64,000 nucleotides of DNA from Blautia coccoides (GCF_034355335.1 NZ_CP136422.1:5864501-5928500); one strand, 5' to 3'. Numbered from the stretch's first letter, positions 16,675 to 26,225 are shown. Made by a program: numbers and translations. The notes: generated by a model not told the origin, from the sequence alone.

Positions 16675-17370
16675 CTAGCAGAAATACTCCGGGTATTTTT
16701 CAAGTATCTCCTGGAAATGCTTCCTGTAAGTTCCCAGATGCCTGTCATAAAATTTTTTCAGATCAAAGTCCACGGAGAGTCCCAGAAGCAGTATATGGAA
16801 GATATCCCTGTGCTCCTGATGTATCATTGCCAGATCTGTCTTATTCATGATCGCGTCCAGATATCTCACTCTGTCATAATGGGAGCTGACCTTTTTCATG
16901 GCATACCAGGTCTTCTGTTTCCCTGCCATGGTATAGATCTGATGATGAAATTCATCGTCAAGCTTAAAAAACGGGTCAATCTTCTCCTCATTCTCCAGTG
17001 CTGCTTTCTGTCTGTCCAGGTTATCCCTCAGAGCCTGCATTCCATCCTCCGGGATATTACCGGCTATCTGACGGATAATTTCCGGTTCGATGACAGACCT
17101 GACAAAATACCCTTCCTTCAATATATCTATATGTATCATGGAGACCCTGGAACCGCTTTGAGGGAAAACATCCACAAGGGATTCCTCCTTCAGCATAATG
17201 ATAGCTTCATGGATCGGTGTCCTGCTGATCCCCAGCAGTTCTGTCAGCTCCCCCTCATTTAATGTGGTTCCAGGCATGAGCTGCAGTGTCATGATGTTGC
17301 TTCTCAACAGTCTGTATGCATATTCCCGGTTATTTTCCTTTTCTCTCTTCTCTGATATTTTAATGCTCAT
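16675..17370 (-). CDS. GntR-family regulator with FCD-type ligand domain
   Basis: Second FCD-type regulator of the cluster, 231 residues from the ATG at 17,370 (AGGGCGG site); the longer frame starting at 17,433 lacks a site. The winged helix reads EYAYRLLRSNIMTLQLMPGT, then ELTELLGISRTPIHEAIIML. The C-terminal ligand domain has VIEPEIIRQIAGNIP and DDEFHHQIYTMAGK, in which the His pair could bind metal. It is divergent from the MDR dehydrogenase and LarA-like genes across a 421-bp gap, and upstream of gntP on the same strand. It is the likely local regulator of those genes. It is only distantly similar to the other FCD regulator, so the two may sense different compounds. Confidence 0.9.
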   Translation of the reverse strand: MSIKISEKREKENNREYAYRLLRSNIMTLQLMPGTTLNEGELTELLGISRTPIHEAIIMLKEESLVDVFPQSGSRVSMIHIDILKEGYFVRSVIEPEIIRQIAGNIPEDGMQALRDNLDRQKAALENEEKIDPFFKLDDEFHHQIYTMAGKQKTWYAMKKVSSHYDRVRYLDAIMNKTDLAMIHQEHRDIFHILLLGLSVDFDLKKFYDRHLGTYRKHFQEILEKYPEYFC

Positions 17371-17791
17371 ATTCCGCCCTCTATATTTATATATTCTGTG
17401 TAACTGTTCCCTATCTTTATTGAAGCGTAACACACCCTGGGCACCACGTCAACTTCAGCGATGCCGTACGACAAAGGACGTCATACGTTTTGTGAAATGT
17501 ATACAGAAATTCCATTTATATGTTGGCACTTTTACATATTGTACTTTGGTTCCGCATTTGTTATAGTAATCTCAAGCCAACTGATATATCAATTTTTTTC
17601 ATTCATCCATTCCATTTTGGCTTATTTTCTTAAATTCTATAAAAGAAACAGCCGACAATTAATATATCAGTTATACAGCAATATGCAAGATATACTTTCT
17701 ATCAATATTTTATTGTAACTATTCAGGATTCTTACGATTCTCACTGTTGCAAACTAAATATTTTTCAAACAAAAAGGAGTGTTCTCATCAA
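17371..17791. other. Divergent promoter region, 421 bases
   Basis: AT-rich spacer between the FCD-type regulator and the MDR dehydrogenase. It contains a motif cluster at 17,466-17,487 (GTACGACAAAGGACGTC followed by ATACG) that resembles the candidate operator at 13,813. No gene or RNA seen in the rest. Confidence 0.5.
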
Positions 17792-18814
17792 ATGAAAGCT
17801 ATAAAAGTAATCGAACCATTCAAGGTTGAAATCGTCGATGTTCCCAAACCGGAGATCAAAAATAGTAAGGATGTGATCGTCCGCATCACTTCCGGCGGTA
17901 TCTGCGGATCCGATATCGGCATATATAACGGCACCAATTCACTGGCAACTTATCCTCGCCTGATCGGACATGAGTTCGGCGGGATCGTGACAGAGATCGG
18001 CAGTGAAGTGACTTCTGTAAAAGTTGGCGACAAGGTTGCCGTTGATCCGGTTGTAAGCTGCGGCCACTGCTATGCCTGCAAGATTGGACGCCACAATGTG
18101 TGCTCCACTCTGGAAGTCATGGGAGTCCACAGAGACGGCGGATTTGCTGAGTTCGTCTGTGCGCCTGAATCCAATATCCACAAATTCCACAAGGATTTTG
18201 ATGAATCCTTCCTGGGTCTGGTTGAACCGTTTACCATCGGTGTGGAGATTAACAGAAGAGGACAGATCACAAAGGGAGACAAAGTTCTCATCATGGGTTC
18301 CGGTCCCATCGGCATTGCCGCCATGCAGGTTGCAAAAAGAAACGGCGCAGAAGTCATCATGACAGACCTTGTAAAGGAACGTCTGGACAAAGCACTTTCC
18401 ATGGGCGCTGATGAGGTGGTCTTGGTATCTGAGGAAAATCTGGAGGAACGTCTCCTGAAATTCACAGACGGAGAGGGCATTCCCGTGATCGTGGATACTG
18501 TCTGCATTCCTTCTTCCTTTGAACAGAGCGTACAGCTTGCCTGCCCGGCCGGACGTATTGTAGTTCTCGGACTGAAAAATGTTCCATCCCAGATCACAAT
18601 GGCTGATATCACTAAAAAAGAGCTGACCATCGCAGGCTCCCGTCTGAACAACAACTGTTTCGACGAAGTTATCGCAGGCTTTGAGGACGGCACTCTGCAT
18701 CCGGAACAGCTCATGACAAAGTCTTATAATTACAAAGACGTGATGGAAGCTCTGACCATGATCACAGAACATCCCCAGGATGTACTGAAGCTGGTCCTGA
18801 AGTTTGAAGACTAG
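17792..18814 (+). CDS. Zinc-dependent MDR dehydrogenase (sorbitol / L-galactonate dehydrogenase-like)
   Basis: Medium-chain NAD-dependent polyol or sugar-acid dehydrogenase, 340 residues. Catalytic zinc ligands are Cys in GGICGSD, His-Glu in LIGHEFGG and Glu in LVEPFTIG. The structural zinc cysteines are in SCGHCYACKIGRHNVC. The nucleotide-binding motif is IMGSGPIGIAAMQ. VMGVHRDGGFAEF is also typical of L-galactonate/threonine-type members. The start is the ATG at 17,792 with AAAAAGGAG; an upstream in-frame start has no site. The LarA-like gene follows 32 nt downstream, so both are one operon. It probably oxidises the hydroxy-acid that the racemase produces or consumes. Confidence 0.88.
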   Translation: MKAIKVIEPFKVEIVDVPKPEIKNSKDVIVRITSGGICGSDIGIYNGTNSLATYPRLIGHEFGGIVTEIGSEVTSVKVGDKVAVDPVVSCGHCYACKIGRHNVCSTLEVMGVHRDGGFAEFVCAPESNIHKFHKDFDESFLGLVEPFTIGVEINRRGQITKGDKVLIMGSGPIGIAAMQVAKRNGAEVIMTDLVKERLDKALSMGADEVVLVSEENLEERLLKFTDGEGIPVIVDTVCIPSSFEQSVQLACPAGRIVVLGLKNVPSQITMADITKKELTIAGSRLNNNCFDEVIAGFEDGTLHPEQLMTKSYNYKDVMEALTMITEHPQDVLKLVLKFED

Positions 18815-18846
18815 ACAAACCCATTGATGGAAAACAGGAGGAATCT

Positions 18847-20115
18847 ATGAACGAGATATACCTGACAAACGAGACTTCCGGTATCTCCCCTGCTGAAGTG
18901 GAGAAATGCATGGACGAACTACTGGCCCAGTATCCCGGATTAAAAAAAGTCCTGATCATACCGCCGGACTTCACCCGCTGTTATTCCTATGCCGGCGAAC
19001 TTACACAGGTTCTCTATAAAAAGCTTTCCCCTTCCGCCATTGTTCATGTGATGCCCGCCCTGGGCACCCACATGGCAATGGATGCGGAGGAAAAAGAAAA
19101 AATGTTCGGAGGGGTTATACCTGAAGAGGCGTTTTTAGTACACCACTGGCAGACAGATACTATCTCCATAGGAAAAGTGCCCAGGGAAGTCATTGAGGAA
19201 ATTTCCGGCGGACTGTATTCTACAGATATTGAAGTGGAAGTCAATGAAAAGCTCATCCATGGGGGCTACGACTTGATTCTCTCCATAGGACAGGTGGTTC
19301 CTCATGAGGTTGTGGGCATGGCCAATTACAGCAAAAACATCTTTGTAGGAGTTGGCGGACGGCAGATGATCAACAAATCTCATATGCTCAGCGCCATATG
19401 CGGCATGGAGAAGGCCCTGGGTGTTGCAGACTCCCCTGCACGAAAAGTCTTTGACTATGCCCAGCAGCATTTCCTGGACGGAAAACTCCCCCTGGTTTAC
19501 ATCCAGACCGTCACCACTTTAAAGGATGAGGAAATCTGCCTGAACGGTCTTTACACAGGGCCTTCCAGAAAACCGTTTGAGCTTGCAGTGGAGCTTTCCG
19601 GCAGACTGAATATCTGCCATGTGGAGCGCAGGGCGAAGAAGCTTGTCACCTATCTTGACCCATACGAGCTGAAAACTACATGGGTGGGGAACAAAGGCAT
19701 CTACCGCACAAGAATGGCTGTGGCTGACGGAGGCGATTTGATCATTCTGGCTCCAGGCGTTAAAGCCTTTGGTGAGAATGAAGAGATGGACAATATGACC
19801 AGAACTTACGGATACAAGGGACGTGACTACGTGCTGAAACTGTTCAATGAAGGCGCTTTTGAGAACAGGATCATGGCCGCGGCCCATCTGATCCAGGGCT
19901 CCTCTGACGGACGTTTTCATATCACATACTGCACCAGACCGGAGAATCTTTCTAAGGAAGAAATTGAGAGTGTGGGATATCAGTGGATGGATTATGAGGA
20001 AGCCGCATCCCTGTATAACCCGGATACCCTGCATGACGGCTGGAATACTCTGGACAATGGGGAAGAGATCTACTTTGTAAAAACTCCTGCTCTGGGACTT
20101 TGGAAGGTAGACTGA
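18847..20115 (+). CDS. LarA-type nickel-pincer-nucleotide racemase/epimerase (sugar-acid context)
   Basis: Homologue of lactate racemase LarA, 422 residues. The residues that hold the nickel-pincer cofactor are kept with exact spacing: His153 in VPHEVVGMANYSK, Lys163 ten residues later, and His179 sixteen after that. These correspond to His174, Lys184 and His200 of Lactiplantibacillus LarA. His75 (ALGTHMAMD) matches the catalytic His108. PPDFTRC is the usual N-terminal block. It shares an operon with the MDR dehydrogenase and is closed by a strong terminator. Family knowledge: LarA homologues racemise or epimerise various alpha-hydroxy acids. Here a C2 epimerisation of an aldonate is the natural guess. 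Cofactor genes larB, larC and larE are not in the window. Confidence 0.88.
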   Translation: MNEIYLTNETSGISPAEVEKCMDELLAQYPGLKKVLIIPPDFTRCYSYAGELTQVLYKKLSPSAIVHVMPALGTHMAMDAEEKEKMFGGVIPEEAFLVHHWQTDTISIGKVPREVIEEISGGLYSTDIEVEVNEKLIHGGYDLILSIGQVVPHEVVGMANYSKNIFVGVGGRQMINKSHMLSAICGMEKALGVADSPARKVFDYAQQHFLDGKLPLVYIQTVTTLKDEEICLNGLYTGPSRKPFELAVELSGRLNICHVERRAKKLVTYLDPYELKTTWVGNKGIYRTRMAVADGGDLIILAPGVKAFGENEEMDNMTRTYGYKGRDYVLKLFNEGAFENRIMAAAHLIQGSSDGRFHITYCTRPENLSKEEIESVGYQWMDYEEAASLYNPDTLHDGWNTLDNGEEIYFVKTPALGLWKVD

Positions 20116-20166
20116 CCTGCCGGACCGTTGTGTAGTTCACATTACACTTTCATGATTCATAATAGA

Positions 20167-20213
20167 ACAGGGTATATTCTGCGGAAATCCGCAGAATATA
20201 CCCTGTCTTTGAT
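20167..20213. terminator. Strong bidirectional terminator between convergent operons
   Basis: A 19-bp perfect inverted repeat (ACAGGGTATATTCTGCGGA and its complement) with a 2-nt spacer, followed by CTTTGATT. It separates the rightward LarA operon from the leftward sugar-transport operon. Confidence 0.85.
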
Positions 20214-20239
20214 TACATGGCAGATACCATGGGGTAAGA

Positions 20240-23089
20240 TCAATCCATAAGTATCACTGTCTGATCTCTATGCATAGCGCTTTTGGGATATTTCAACAAT
20301 CTGCCGTCCTCCTCAAGAGAAATATGATACTCAAAATCTTCCTGCAGCTCTGCCCCGGGAATCCTGAAAAAGTATACCCACCGCCCACAGCTCTCAGCAT
20401 TATATATTTTATAATCCCTGCCGCCAATTGGCCGTATGTTCATAACTGGGGTGCCGTCACAGCCGCCAACCACAATTACCTTTACCCTTAAGTCTTCACC
20501 CTTTTGCAGGGCAGTTCTCACGGTGGGAACCACCAGACGGGAAGCTTTTTCTATGACCTTTTCTTTGAGCTTTGGCAATCGGGGATACCATGCTTTCAGC
20601 TTATCTTCACACTGCTTCAGTATGGGAACAACCGCCCTTTGCTGTATATTAGCCATAACTCCCATATCTCCGTTTGTCTCCACAGACATCAGCAGATGAT
20701 ATTCCAGCTCCTCCACTGTTCTTAATAGTTCTCTGTAATCTGACAACGCGGATCCATGGTTTCCTGTTCTGCAGTGTTTTTCAATACTTCCCCACAGGCA
20801 TCCCATTTCAGCAGTTCTTTTCATGGCCTGAAATGTATGGTCCCAGTAATCGTAACGGTTTTTTTCACCTATACCGCTTATTAAAGTTCCCAGACTATGA
20901 AATTCATCTGTAAAATCATACTGGCTTTTCATGTCCTCCCAGGGAATCTCATTACAATAGATATTTCCGGGACCATCCTCCCATCTGCTGGGCCTTGGCA
21001 GATTTCCATCTTCGCTGGAAAAAACAGCGGCTGCTTTTCTGCCTGCTGCCCTGCCAAACTCTGATTCTGCAAATGATATGTAAAAATCATCCGCAGGTGC
21101 ATAACGCCCATTTTCTCTGTAAAGACCTAAGTCAGCCTCATAGTCCTCCCACTGCACACCCCCACAGTTAATTTTCCTGGAATAATCATTGCCGGCCAAT
21201 TGATTGTTCTTCGTTGCACCTTCTATTGTTATGGCTGACAGCGCCGGGTCTCCCTCCCTCACTGAAAAACTGATCACCAGACAGGTATCCTGTTCCACTT
21301 CTACATTAGGAACGCGAATCTGAAAGTTTCCATCACTCACTGACACATTTCTTAAAAGCAGGTTTTTCACCTTAATATCAAGTTTTGTACAGGACTCCCA
21401 GAAATCCATACAGACTGTATAATTCCCCGGCGGAAGCTTTAACTCATATCCCGTACAGCCTTTTCTAGCAGTGCCGTGGATACCTTTAAATTGAGGATAT
21501 TCTTCAATATATGAATCTTCCCCCATATATCCCTCCAGGCAGACCTCCTCCGGCAGCCGTCTGTTCCAGGGCTGTTCCCAGGCCGCTTCCATCAGCGCTT
21601 TGATGTTAGGGGCAATACTGCTTGTCCTCCAGTGAATCCCCAGCAGTCCGTCACACCCATAGCGTTTTGCGTCAAACGCGTCCCGCCGCACTCTTCCCAC
21701 CCATAACTGAGGTGAGATCATAGCCGGATCATCCTCCAGCCACGGAATCGCCCAGGAGGGCCTCTCCTTTTTCAAATCCCGGAATTTGGGTTCAATGGGA
21801 TCAAATCCCACATTTCTGTTGATGCATGAAAAGGGTACACTTTTTGGCAGGTAATTATGGAATGCCGCCCTGTCTTCCTGGGGACCCAGTGTCCATCCGC
21901 AGACAGCCAGCTCAAACGGCGCCTCTGTCTTTTCCTTTGCCTCCAACGCACATGCAAAATCTTTTATGGTTTTTTCTGTGTCTTCTTTTGTATTTCCAAG
22001 CCAGGTCCAGTCTTCCGGTGTCCACAGCCAATAGTAGTCCAGGGGATGTGTTCTCTTTATCCTTTCAAACATACCCTCATACAGGCTTTCAATAGTCTCT
22101 TTATCCGGTTCTCCTGTAATATTCAAACGTTTCTTCACCGCTTTTGGCACGGTAAGCGGTGCCTCTGTGCCTATACATGTCTGAACCGCTAATTTTTTTG
22201 CATATGAAAATGTCTCCTCCAGCATTTTCCCGCAGGCATTAAACATGCGGTTGTATTTATCTGCCGGTATCTCTGTATCATGAATATCCCGGCTGTATAT
22301 GTCCTCCTCATACCCCTGCATGTAATCTGCGCCGTAACAATCCTTTTCAAAAATATTTCCCGTTCCGCAGGGATAATCTTTTGTCATCATGGGACCATAT
22401 CCCCAGCTATTTCCGTTTGTCTTAAAATGCTGCACCGGATAGCTGTTTTTCACTGTGCCATCCCCATTACAGTCTTCCTGTTTCCCAATCCAGACAAGGG
22501 GTTCCGCTGTCATTGCCTTAGGCGCGTCCATATTTTCGGGATAGGTGTGCAGAGCGAAAAAATTTGCCCGCATTTTTGGCAGCTGAGTCAGAGCTGCATA
22601 ATAATCATCCTTGTTCCACCAGTCAGGTCCCTCGGGGAAATCGTGGAAGGGATGAATTCCCCGCTCTTTAAACAGAGGTATTTCTTTTTTATTTATCTTC
22701 TGATTCCATATATCATGGGAATCCCTCTCATCGGGGATGGTGTCACCGTGGAGATAAAATTTAATACCCAGAAGTTCCAGGAAATCATATACTGCATAGA
22801 GTAAAGAAATCTGTGTGTTTCCTGTAAGTATCACCGGTTCCTTTTCTGTCCCTGCGCTGTACAGCAGATATCCTTCACCGCCAAGTTCTGAATAATCCAG
22901 AACATCCTCATATTGTTTTAATAGACAGCTTCCTTTCCGTGCTACAAGTATGACATTCCCGTGTTCCGGAACTTCATTTACAACAAGAGGCAGCTCCTCT
23001 CCCAGCACATAAAGATAACGTCTTAACTCTTTTGCCGCCAATCCTGTCAGCGGTCCATCCCCATAATCTGTCACTATATAGTTTTTCAT
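20240..23089 (-). CDS. Putative glycoside hydrolase with GH20/GH67-like N-terminal domain
   Basis: Large protein of 949 residues without a signal peptide, the last gene of a LacI-controlled sugar uptake operon. The first 120 residues (AAKELRRYLYVLGEELPLVV, NTQISLLYAVYDFLELLGIKF) match the alpha/beta domain found before the barrels of GH20 and alpha-glucuronidases. A barrel-like middle follows (LFKERGIHPFHDFPEG, ANFFALHTYPENM, DYYWLWTPEDWTW, DGLLGIHWRTSSIAP). The next part looks like a beta-sandwich (GNYTVCMDFWESC) and a C-terminal alpha/beta region. Family assignment is not certain, and catalytic residues cannot be named with confidence; the Glu/Asp in WTPEDW are candidates. It probably cleaves an imported oligosaccharide or glycoside in the cytoplasm. 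Confidence 0.65.
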   Translation of the reverse strand: MKNYIVTDYGDGPLTGLAAKELRRYLYVLGEELPLVVNEVPEHGNVILVARKGSCLLKQYEDVLDYSELGGEGYLLYSAGTEKEPVILTGNTQISLLYAVYDFLELLGIKFYLHGDTIPDERDSHDIWNQKINKKEIPLFKERGIHPFHDFPEGPDWWNKDDYYAALTQLPKMRANFFALHTYPENMDAPKAMTAEPLVWIGKQEDCNGDGTVKNSYPVQHFKTNGNSWGYGPMMTKDYPCGTGNIFEKDCYGADYMQGYEEDIYSRDIHDTEIPADKYNRMFNACGKMLEETFSYAKKLAVQTCIGTEAPLTVPKAVKKRLNITGEPDKETIESLYEGMFERIKRTHPLDYYWLWTPEDWTWLGNTKEDTEKTIKDFACALEAKEKTEAPFELAVCGWTLGPQEDRAAFHNYLPKSVPFSCINRNVGFDPIEPKFRDLKKERPSWAIPWLEDDPAMISPQLWVGRVRRDAFDAKRYGCDGLLGIHWRTSSIAPNIKALMEAAWEQPWNRRLPEEVCLEGYMGEDSYIEEYPQFKGIHGTARKGCTGYELKLPPGNYTVCMDFWESCTKLDIKVKNLLLRNVSVSDGNFQIRVPNVEVEQDTCLVISFSVREGDPALSAITIEGATKNNQLAGNDYSRKINCGGVQWEDYEADLGLYRENGRYAPADDFYISFAESEFGRAAGRKAAAVFSSEDGNLPRPSRWEDGPGNIYCNEIPWEDMKSQYDFTDEFHSLGTLISGIGEKNRYDYWDHTFQAMKRTAEMGCLWGSIEKHCRTGNHGSALSDYRELLRTVEELEYHLLMSVETNGDMGVMANIQQRAVVPILKQCEDKLKAWYPRLPKLKEKVIEKASRLVVPTVRTALQKGEDLRVKVIVVGGCDGTPVMNIRPIGGRDYKIYNAESCGRWVYFFRIPGAELQEDFEYHISLEEDGRLLKYPKSAMHRDQTVILMD

Positions 23090-23119
23090 CTGATTTTACC
23101 CTTATCCCTTCTGTAAAAA

Positions 23120-23950
23120 TCACCCTTTAACAGCCCCCGCCATCAAACCTTTTACAAAATACTTCTGACCCACCACAGCCAGGATCACAATAACCGGAAC
23201 ACATGACAGCAACGCTCCCGCAAGAGGTGCTCCATAGGATATCTTATAAAAGCTCTGAAGCCTCATGAGTCCAATAGGCAGCGTGTATTTTTCCTCTGCG
23301 TTGAGATAGATCAGAGGCGTCATAAAATCGTTCCATGTGTTCATAAATGTTAAAACACCTTGTATGCCGATTCCCGCCTTGCTGAGGGGTATTGCTATTT
23401 TTAAAAATATTTTAAGCTCTCCGTATCCGTCTATCATTGCGCTCTCATACAGGTCCATGGGTATCTGCCCCATGATCTGGCAGAGCAGAAAGATGCCAAA
23501 GGCATTTATAAGAGCCGGTACGATAAGAGGTATATAGGTTCCAAACAGGCCCATACTCTTATACATCTGGAACTGCGGCACCATAAGAACCTGTGGCGGA
23601 ATCAGCATAGTCGCCAGGATCATGCTCATAAGAAAACTTTTCCCCCTGAACTCAAACCGTGTAAATCCATATGCTACCAGTCCGTCGACCAGCATAGCGG
23701 ACAACGCAGCGGCAGCAGCCACAAGGAAGCTGTTCATAAACTGTTTCCAGAACGGAATAGTCTCAAAAAGAGTTTTGAAATTATCCAGGGTAATCTCCCG
23801 CGGTATCAGACGCAGTATATACCGGTTCATCTCCAAATCGGTCTTGAGGGCTCCTGATATCATGAAAGCAAACGGATACAGGATAAACAACACTGCTGCC
23901 AATAAAACTATATGGAATACGACCCCAGTGAGCATTCTTTTTTTCTTCAT
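23120..23950 (-). CDS. CUT1 sugar ABC transporter permease (MalG/LacG-type)
   Basis: Inner-membrane permease of 276 residues with six predicted membrane helices. The EAA loop that contacts the ATPase reads YESAMIDGYGELKIFLKIAI, near residues 180-200. The first helix is FHIVLLAAVLFILYPFAFMI and the protein ends with YFVKGLMAGAVKG, the common C-terminus of this subgroup. It is paired with the MalF-type permease 9 nt upstream and the lipoprotein before it. No ATPase is encoded in the operon, so a shared MsmX-like ATPase elsewhere is expected. Confidence 0.93.
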   Translation of the reverse strand: MKKKRMLTGVVFHIVLLAAVLFILYPFAFMISGALKTDLEMNRYILRLIPREITLDNFKTLFETIPFWKQFMNSFLVAAAAALSAMLVDGLVAYGFTRFEFRGKSFLMSMILATMLIPPQVLMVPQFQMYKSMGLFGTYIPLIVPALINAFGIFLLCQIMGQIPMDLYESAMIDGYGELKIFLKIAIPLSKAGIGIQGVLTFMNTWNDFMTPLIYLNAEEKYTLPIGLMRLQSFYKISYGAPLAGALLSCVPVIVILAVVGQKYFVKGLMAGAVKG

Positions 23951-23959
23951 ACGGATACC

Positions 23960-24832
23960 TCATTCTTTCTCACGAAACAGATATCTCTGTACGGTTGTAA
24001 TAATAAACAGGATAACGGCTATAACATAGCCCATTGTTGCCGCACGGTTCACTTGGTTATTTTTGAACATCGTATTATACAGATAAATGACCGGATACAG
24101 CATGGAATCTCTTGACCCCACGGAGGAGCCATTCTGTACTAGAGTTATGACCTCACCGAACATGGCAAAGGAACCCGTTATAGCAATAAAGATTATGTAG
24201 GTCATTATAGGTTTCAGCAGCGGCAGCGTTATATACCGGAATTCCTTCCATCTGCCCGCGCCGTCTATTCTGGCGGCTTCTCCAAGTTCAGCAGGTATTC
24301 CCTGCAGACCGCTAAGGAAATACAGACTGTTGATTCCAAAATACCTCCAGCACCCGATCAAGATCACAGACGGAATGGCCCACACCGGATCACTTAGAAA
24401 CTTGACCGCTCTTCCGATCACACCTAAATCCTGTAAAGCTGTATTGATCAGCCCATTGTTTGTTCTGAGGATCAATTTAAAAACAATGCCTACCACAATT
24501 ACCGATGTCACATTCGGAATAAAGAACGCGGTGGAAACAAATCCGCTTTTCTTCCCCATAAATCTGCTGTTCAGCATCAGCGCGGCCATCAATGCCACGG
24601 GAAGTATAATAAATATACTTCCCAGCATATAAGCAGACGCATTGAATATAGATTTCCAAAACCTGGCATCTGTCAGAACGGTCTGATAATTAACAAATGT
24701 AAGATGTCCTGCTTTCGTCTGTAAAGACAGCATCAAACCTGAGAGGGCAGGGTACAGTCCAAAAATTGCATACAGGATAAAAAACGGTGATATGAAAAGA
24801 TATGGCATTAATTTCCGTTTATTTCTCTTCAT
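23960..24832 (-). CDS. CUT1 sugar ABC transporter permease (MalF/LacF-type)
   Basis: Second permease subunit, 290 residues, six predicted helices. It starts MKRNKRKLMPYLFISPFF, typical of LacF/UgpA-type proteins. The EAA loop is LGEAARIDGAGRWKEFRYIT. It lies between the lipoprotein gene (20 nt upstream) and the MalG-type permease (9 nt downstream). Subunits of this type carry oligosaccharides or glycosides, but the substrate cannot be read from the permease. Confidence 0.93.
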   Translation of the reverse strand: MKRNKRKLMPYLFISPFFILYAIFGLYPALSGLMLSLQTKAGHLTFVNYQTVLTDARFWKSIFNASAYMLGSIFIILPVALMAALMLNSRFMGKKSGFVSTAFFIPNVTSVIVVGIVFKLILRTNNGLINTALQDLGVIGRAVKFLSDPVWAIPSVILIGCWRYFGINSLYFLSGLQGIPAELGEAARIDGAGRWKEFRYITLPLLKPIMTYIIFIAITGSFAMFGEVITLVQNGSSVGSRDSMLYPVIYLYNTMFKNNQVNRAATMGYVIAVILFIITTVQRYLFREKE

Positions 24833-24851
24833 ATTTATATCCTCCTATGCG

Positions 24852-26192
24852 TTATTTGGATTCATTATAATCATTCACCGCCTCTGTCAATGTTTCTGCC
24901 AATTCTTCCATACTGATGTTGCCTTCCACCAAATCATACGCATTTGAGCTGAAGGTCTCTATAAAAGTATTTCTCCAGTCAGCCTGGTATTGTACTGGGA
25001 TTTCATCTGCAAGACTTTCATAAAGTTCTCCCAAATTCTGGTTATTATAATACTCAACCGGGCTGTTGCACTCCGGCATGGCGTCATACACCGGTGGATA
25101 AAGAGCAATCATTTCATATTTTTTAACACAGTTGTCTTTATCCAACTGCGCGAATTTCATGAAATCCCACAACACTTCTTTGTCCTTGTTCGTATATTTT
25201 GTCATGCAGAGCCCTGTACCGCCTTTTACAGAAACTGCCGCAGCAGATTCTGTCAGTTTGGGCAGCGGTGCCATCTGCCATTTACCGCTCTGTTCCGGTA
25301 CATTATCCCTAAGCCATCCTGCAGCCCAATCCGCTGTAAAATAGGTTGCAACCTTATCCTCTGCTATCACAGGCCAAGCCTCATCCTGAGTCTCCCAGGC
25401 GTACATCATCCCTTTTTGTTGCAGATCAATGTAATCCTCAACGATCTCTTTAAACTCATCAGATATATTGAGGTTTCCGTTCTCATCCACATAATCCACA
25501 CCGGCAGCGCGCAGCATCAGTGCTATATCGTCCAACTCTCCGCCCATTGACATATCCTTGGTGGCTGAAATATAAATATCATGTTTGGCAAATTCTTCTG
25601 CAGCAGCCTTATACTCATCCCATGTAGTTGGAATGCTGATATTATATTCCTCAAACAAATCTTTCCTGTATGCCATAGTTACCGGACAGAGCGCATGTTC
25701 CAGACCATAGTAATGGCCGTCATAAGCATACAGATCCAGACGACTCTTAACCATCTTCTCCGTTACGCTATCCCGCTCCATAAATTCATCAAGGGGATAA
25801 TAGCACATCTGCTCCTCTGACATAAAACGTGAAAAATATCCCTGTTCCTGATCCACCAAATCGGGAGCCCCTTCCCCTCCCGACGCATTGATCACTGCTA
25901 ACCGTTCCGCCAGCGCATCTGTTGTCATGATTTCAATTGTGAAGCTCACGTCCGGATGTTCCTTTTTATACTCCTCTGTCACCCACCTGAAATATTCCGC
26001 ATGCGGCTCTGCAAATGCCCAGATAACAATATCATCAGGATTTTTTTCCTCCTGAGCCTCTGCCGTGTCCTCTGTCTGCTTTTTCTCTGTCTGTTTTTCC
26101 TCTGTATCCCCTTTTCCATCGTTTCCGCCGCATCCTGTTAAAATAGATGAAAGTAACATAACGCTTCCCAATAACACTGCCATTTTCTTCAT
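24852..26192 (-). CDS. Sugar ABC transporter substrate-binding lipoprotein
   Basis: Extracellular solute-binding protein family 1, 446 residues from the ATG at 26,192 (AGGGAATACT upstream). The N-terminal lipoprotein signal is MKKMAVLLGSVMLLSS with the lipobox LTGC, followed by a Gly/Glu/Lys-rich linker (KGDTEEKQTEKKQTE). The mature part has IVIWAFAEPHAEYFRW, GAPDLVDQEQGYF and GTGLCMTKYTNKDKEVLWDF, which fit the cluster B sugar binders. It lies between the UroD-like gene (33 nt) and the permeases. Anchored to the outer face of the membrane, it delivers ligand to the two permeases. Confidence 0.92.
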   Translation of the reverse strand: MKKMAVLLGSVMLLSSILTGCGGNDGKGDTEEKQTEKKQTEDTAEAQEEKNPDDIVIWAFAEPHAEYFRWVTEEYKKEHPDVSFTIEIMTTDALAERLAVINASGGEGAPDLVDQEQGYFSRFMSEEQMCYYPLDEFMERDSVTEKMVKSRLDLYAYDGHYYGLEHALCPVTMAYRKDLFEEYNISIPTTWDEYKAAAEEFAKHDIYISATKDMSMGGELDDIALMLRAAGVDYVDENGNLNISDEFKEIVEDYIDLQQKGMMYAWETQDEAWPVIAEDKVATYFTADWAAGWLRDNVPEQSGKWQMAPLPKLTESAAAVSVKGGTGLCMTKYTNKDKEVLWDFMKFAQLDKDNCVKKYEMIALYPPVYDAMPECNSPVEYYNNQNLGELYESLADEIPVQYQADWRNTFIETFSSNAYDLVEGNISMEELAETLTEAVNDYNESK

Positions 26193-26225
26193 AGTATTCC
26201 CTACTTTCTTCTCCAATACGAGATT

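Noticed and set aside
22280..22804. Plus-strand frame of 174 codons
   Set aside because: Shadow of the large glycosidase on the other strand; no ribosome site or recognisable domain.
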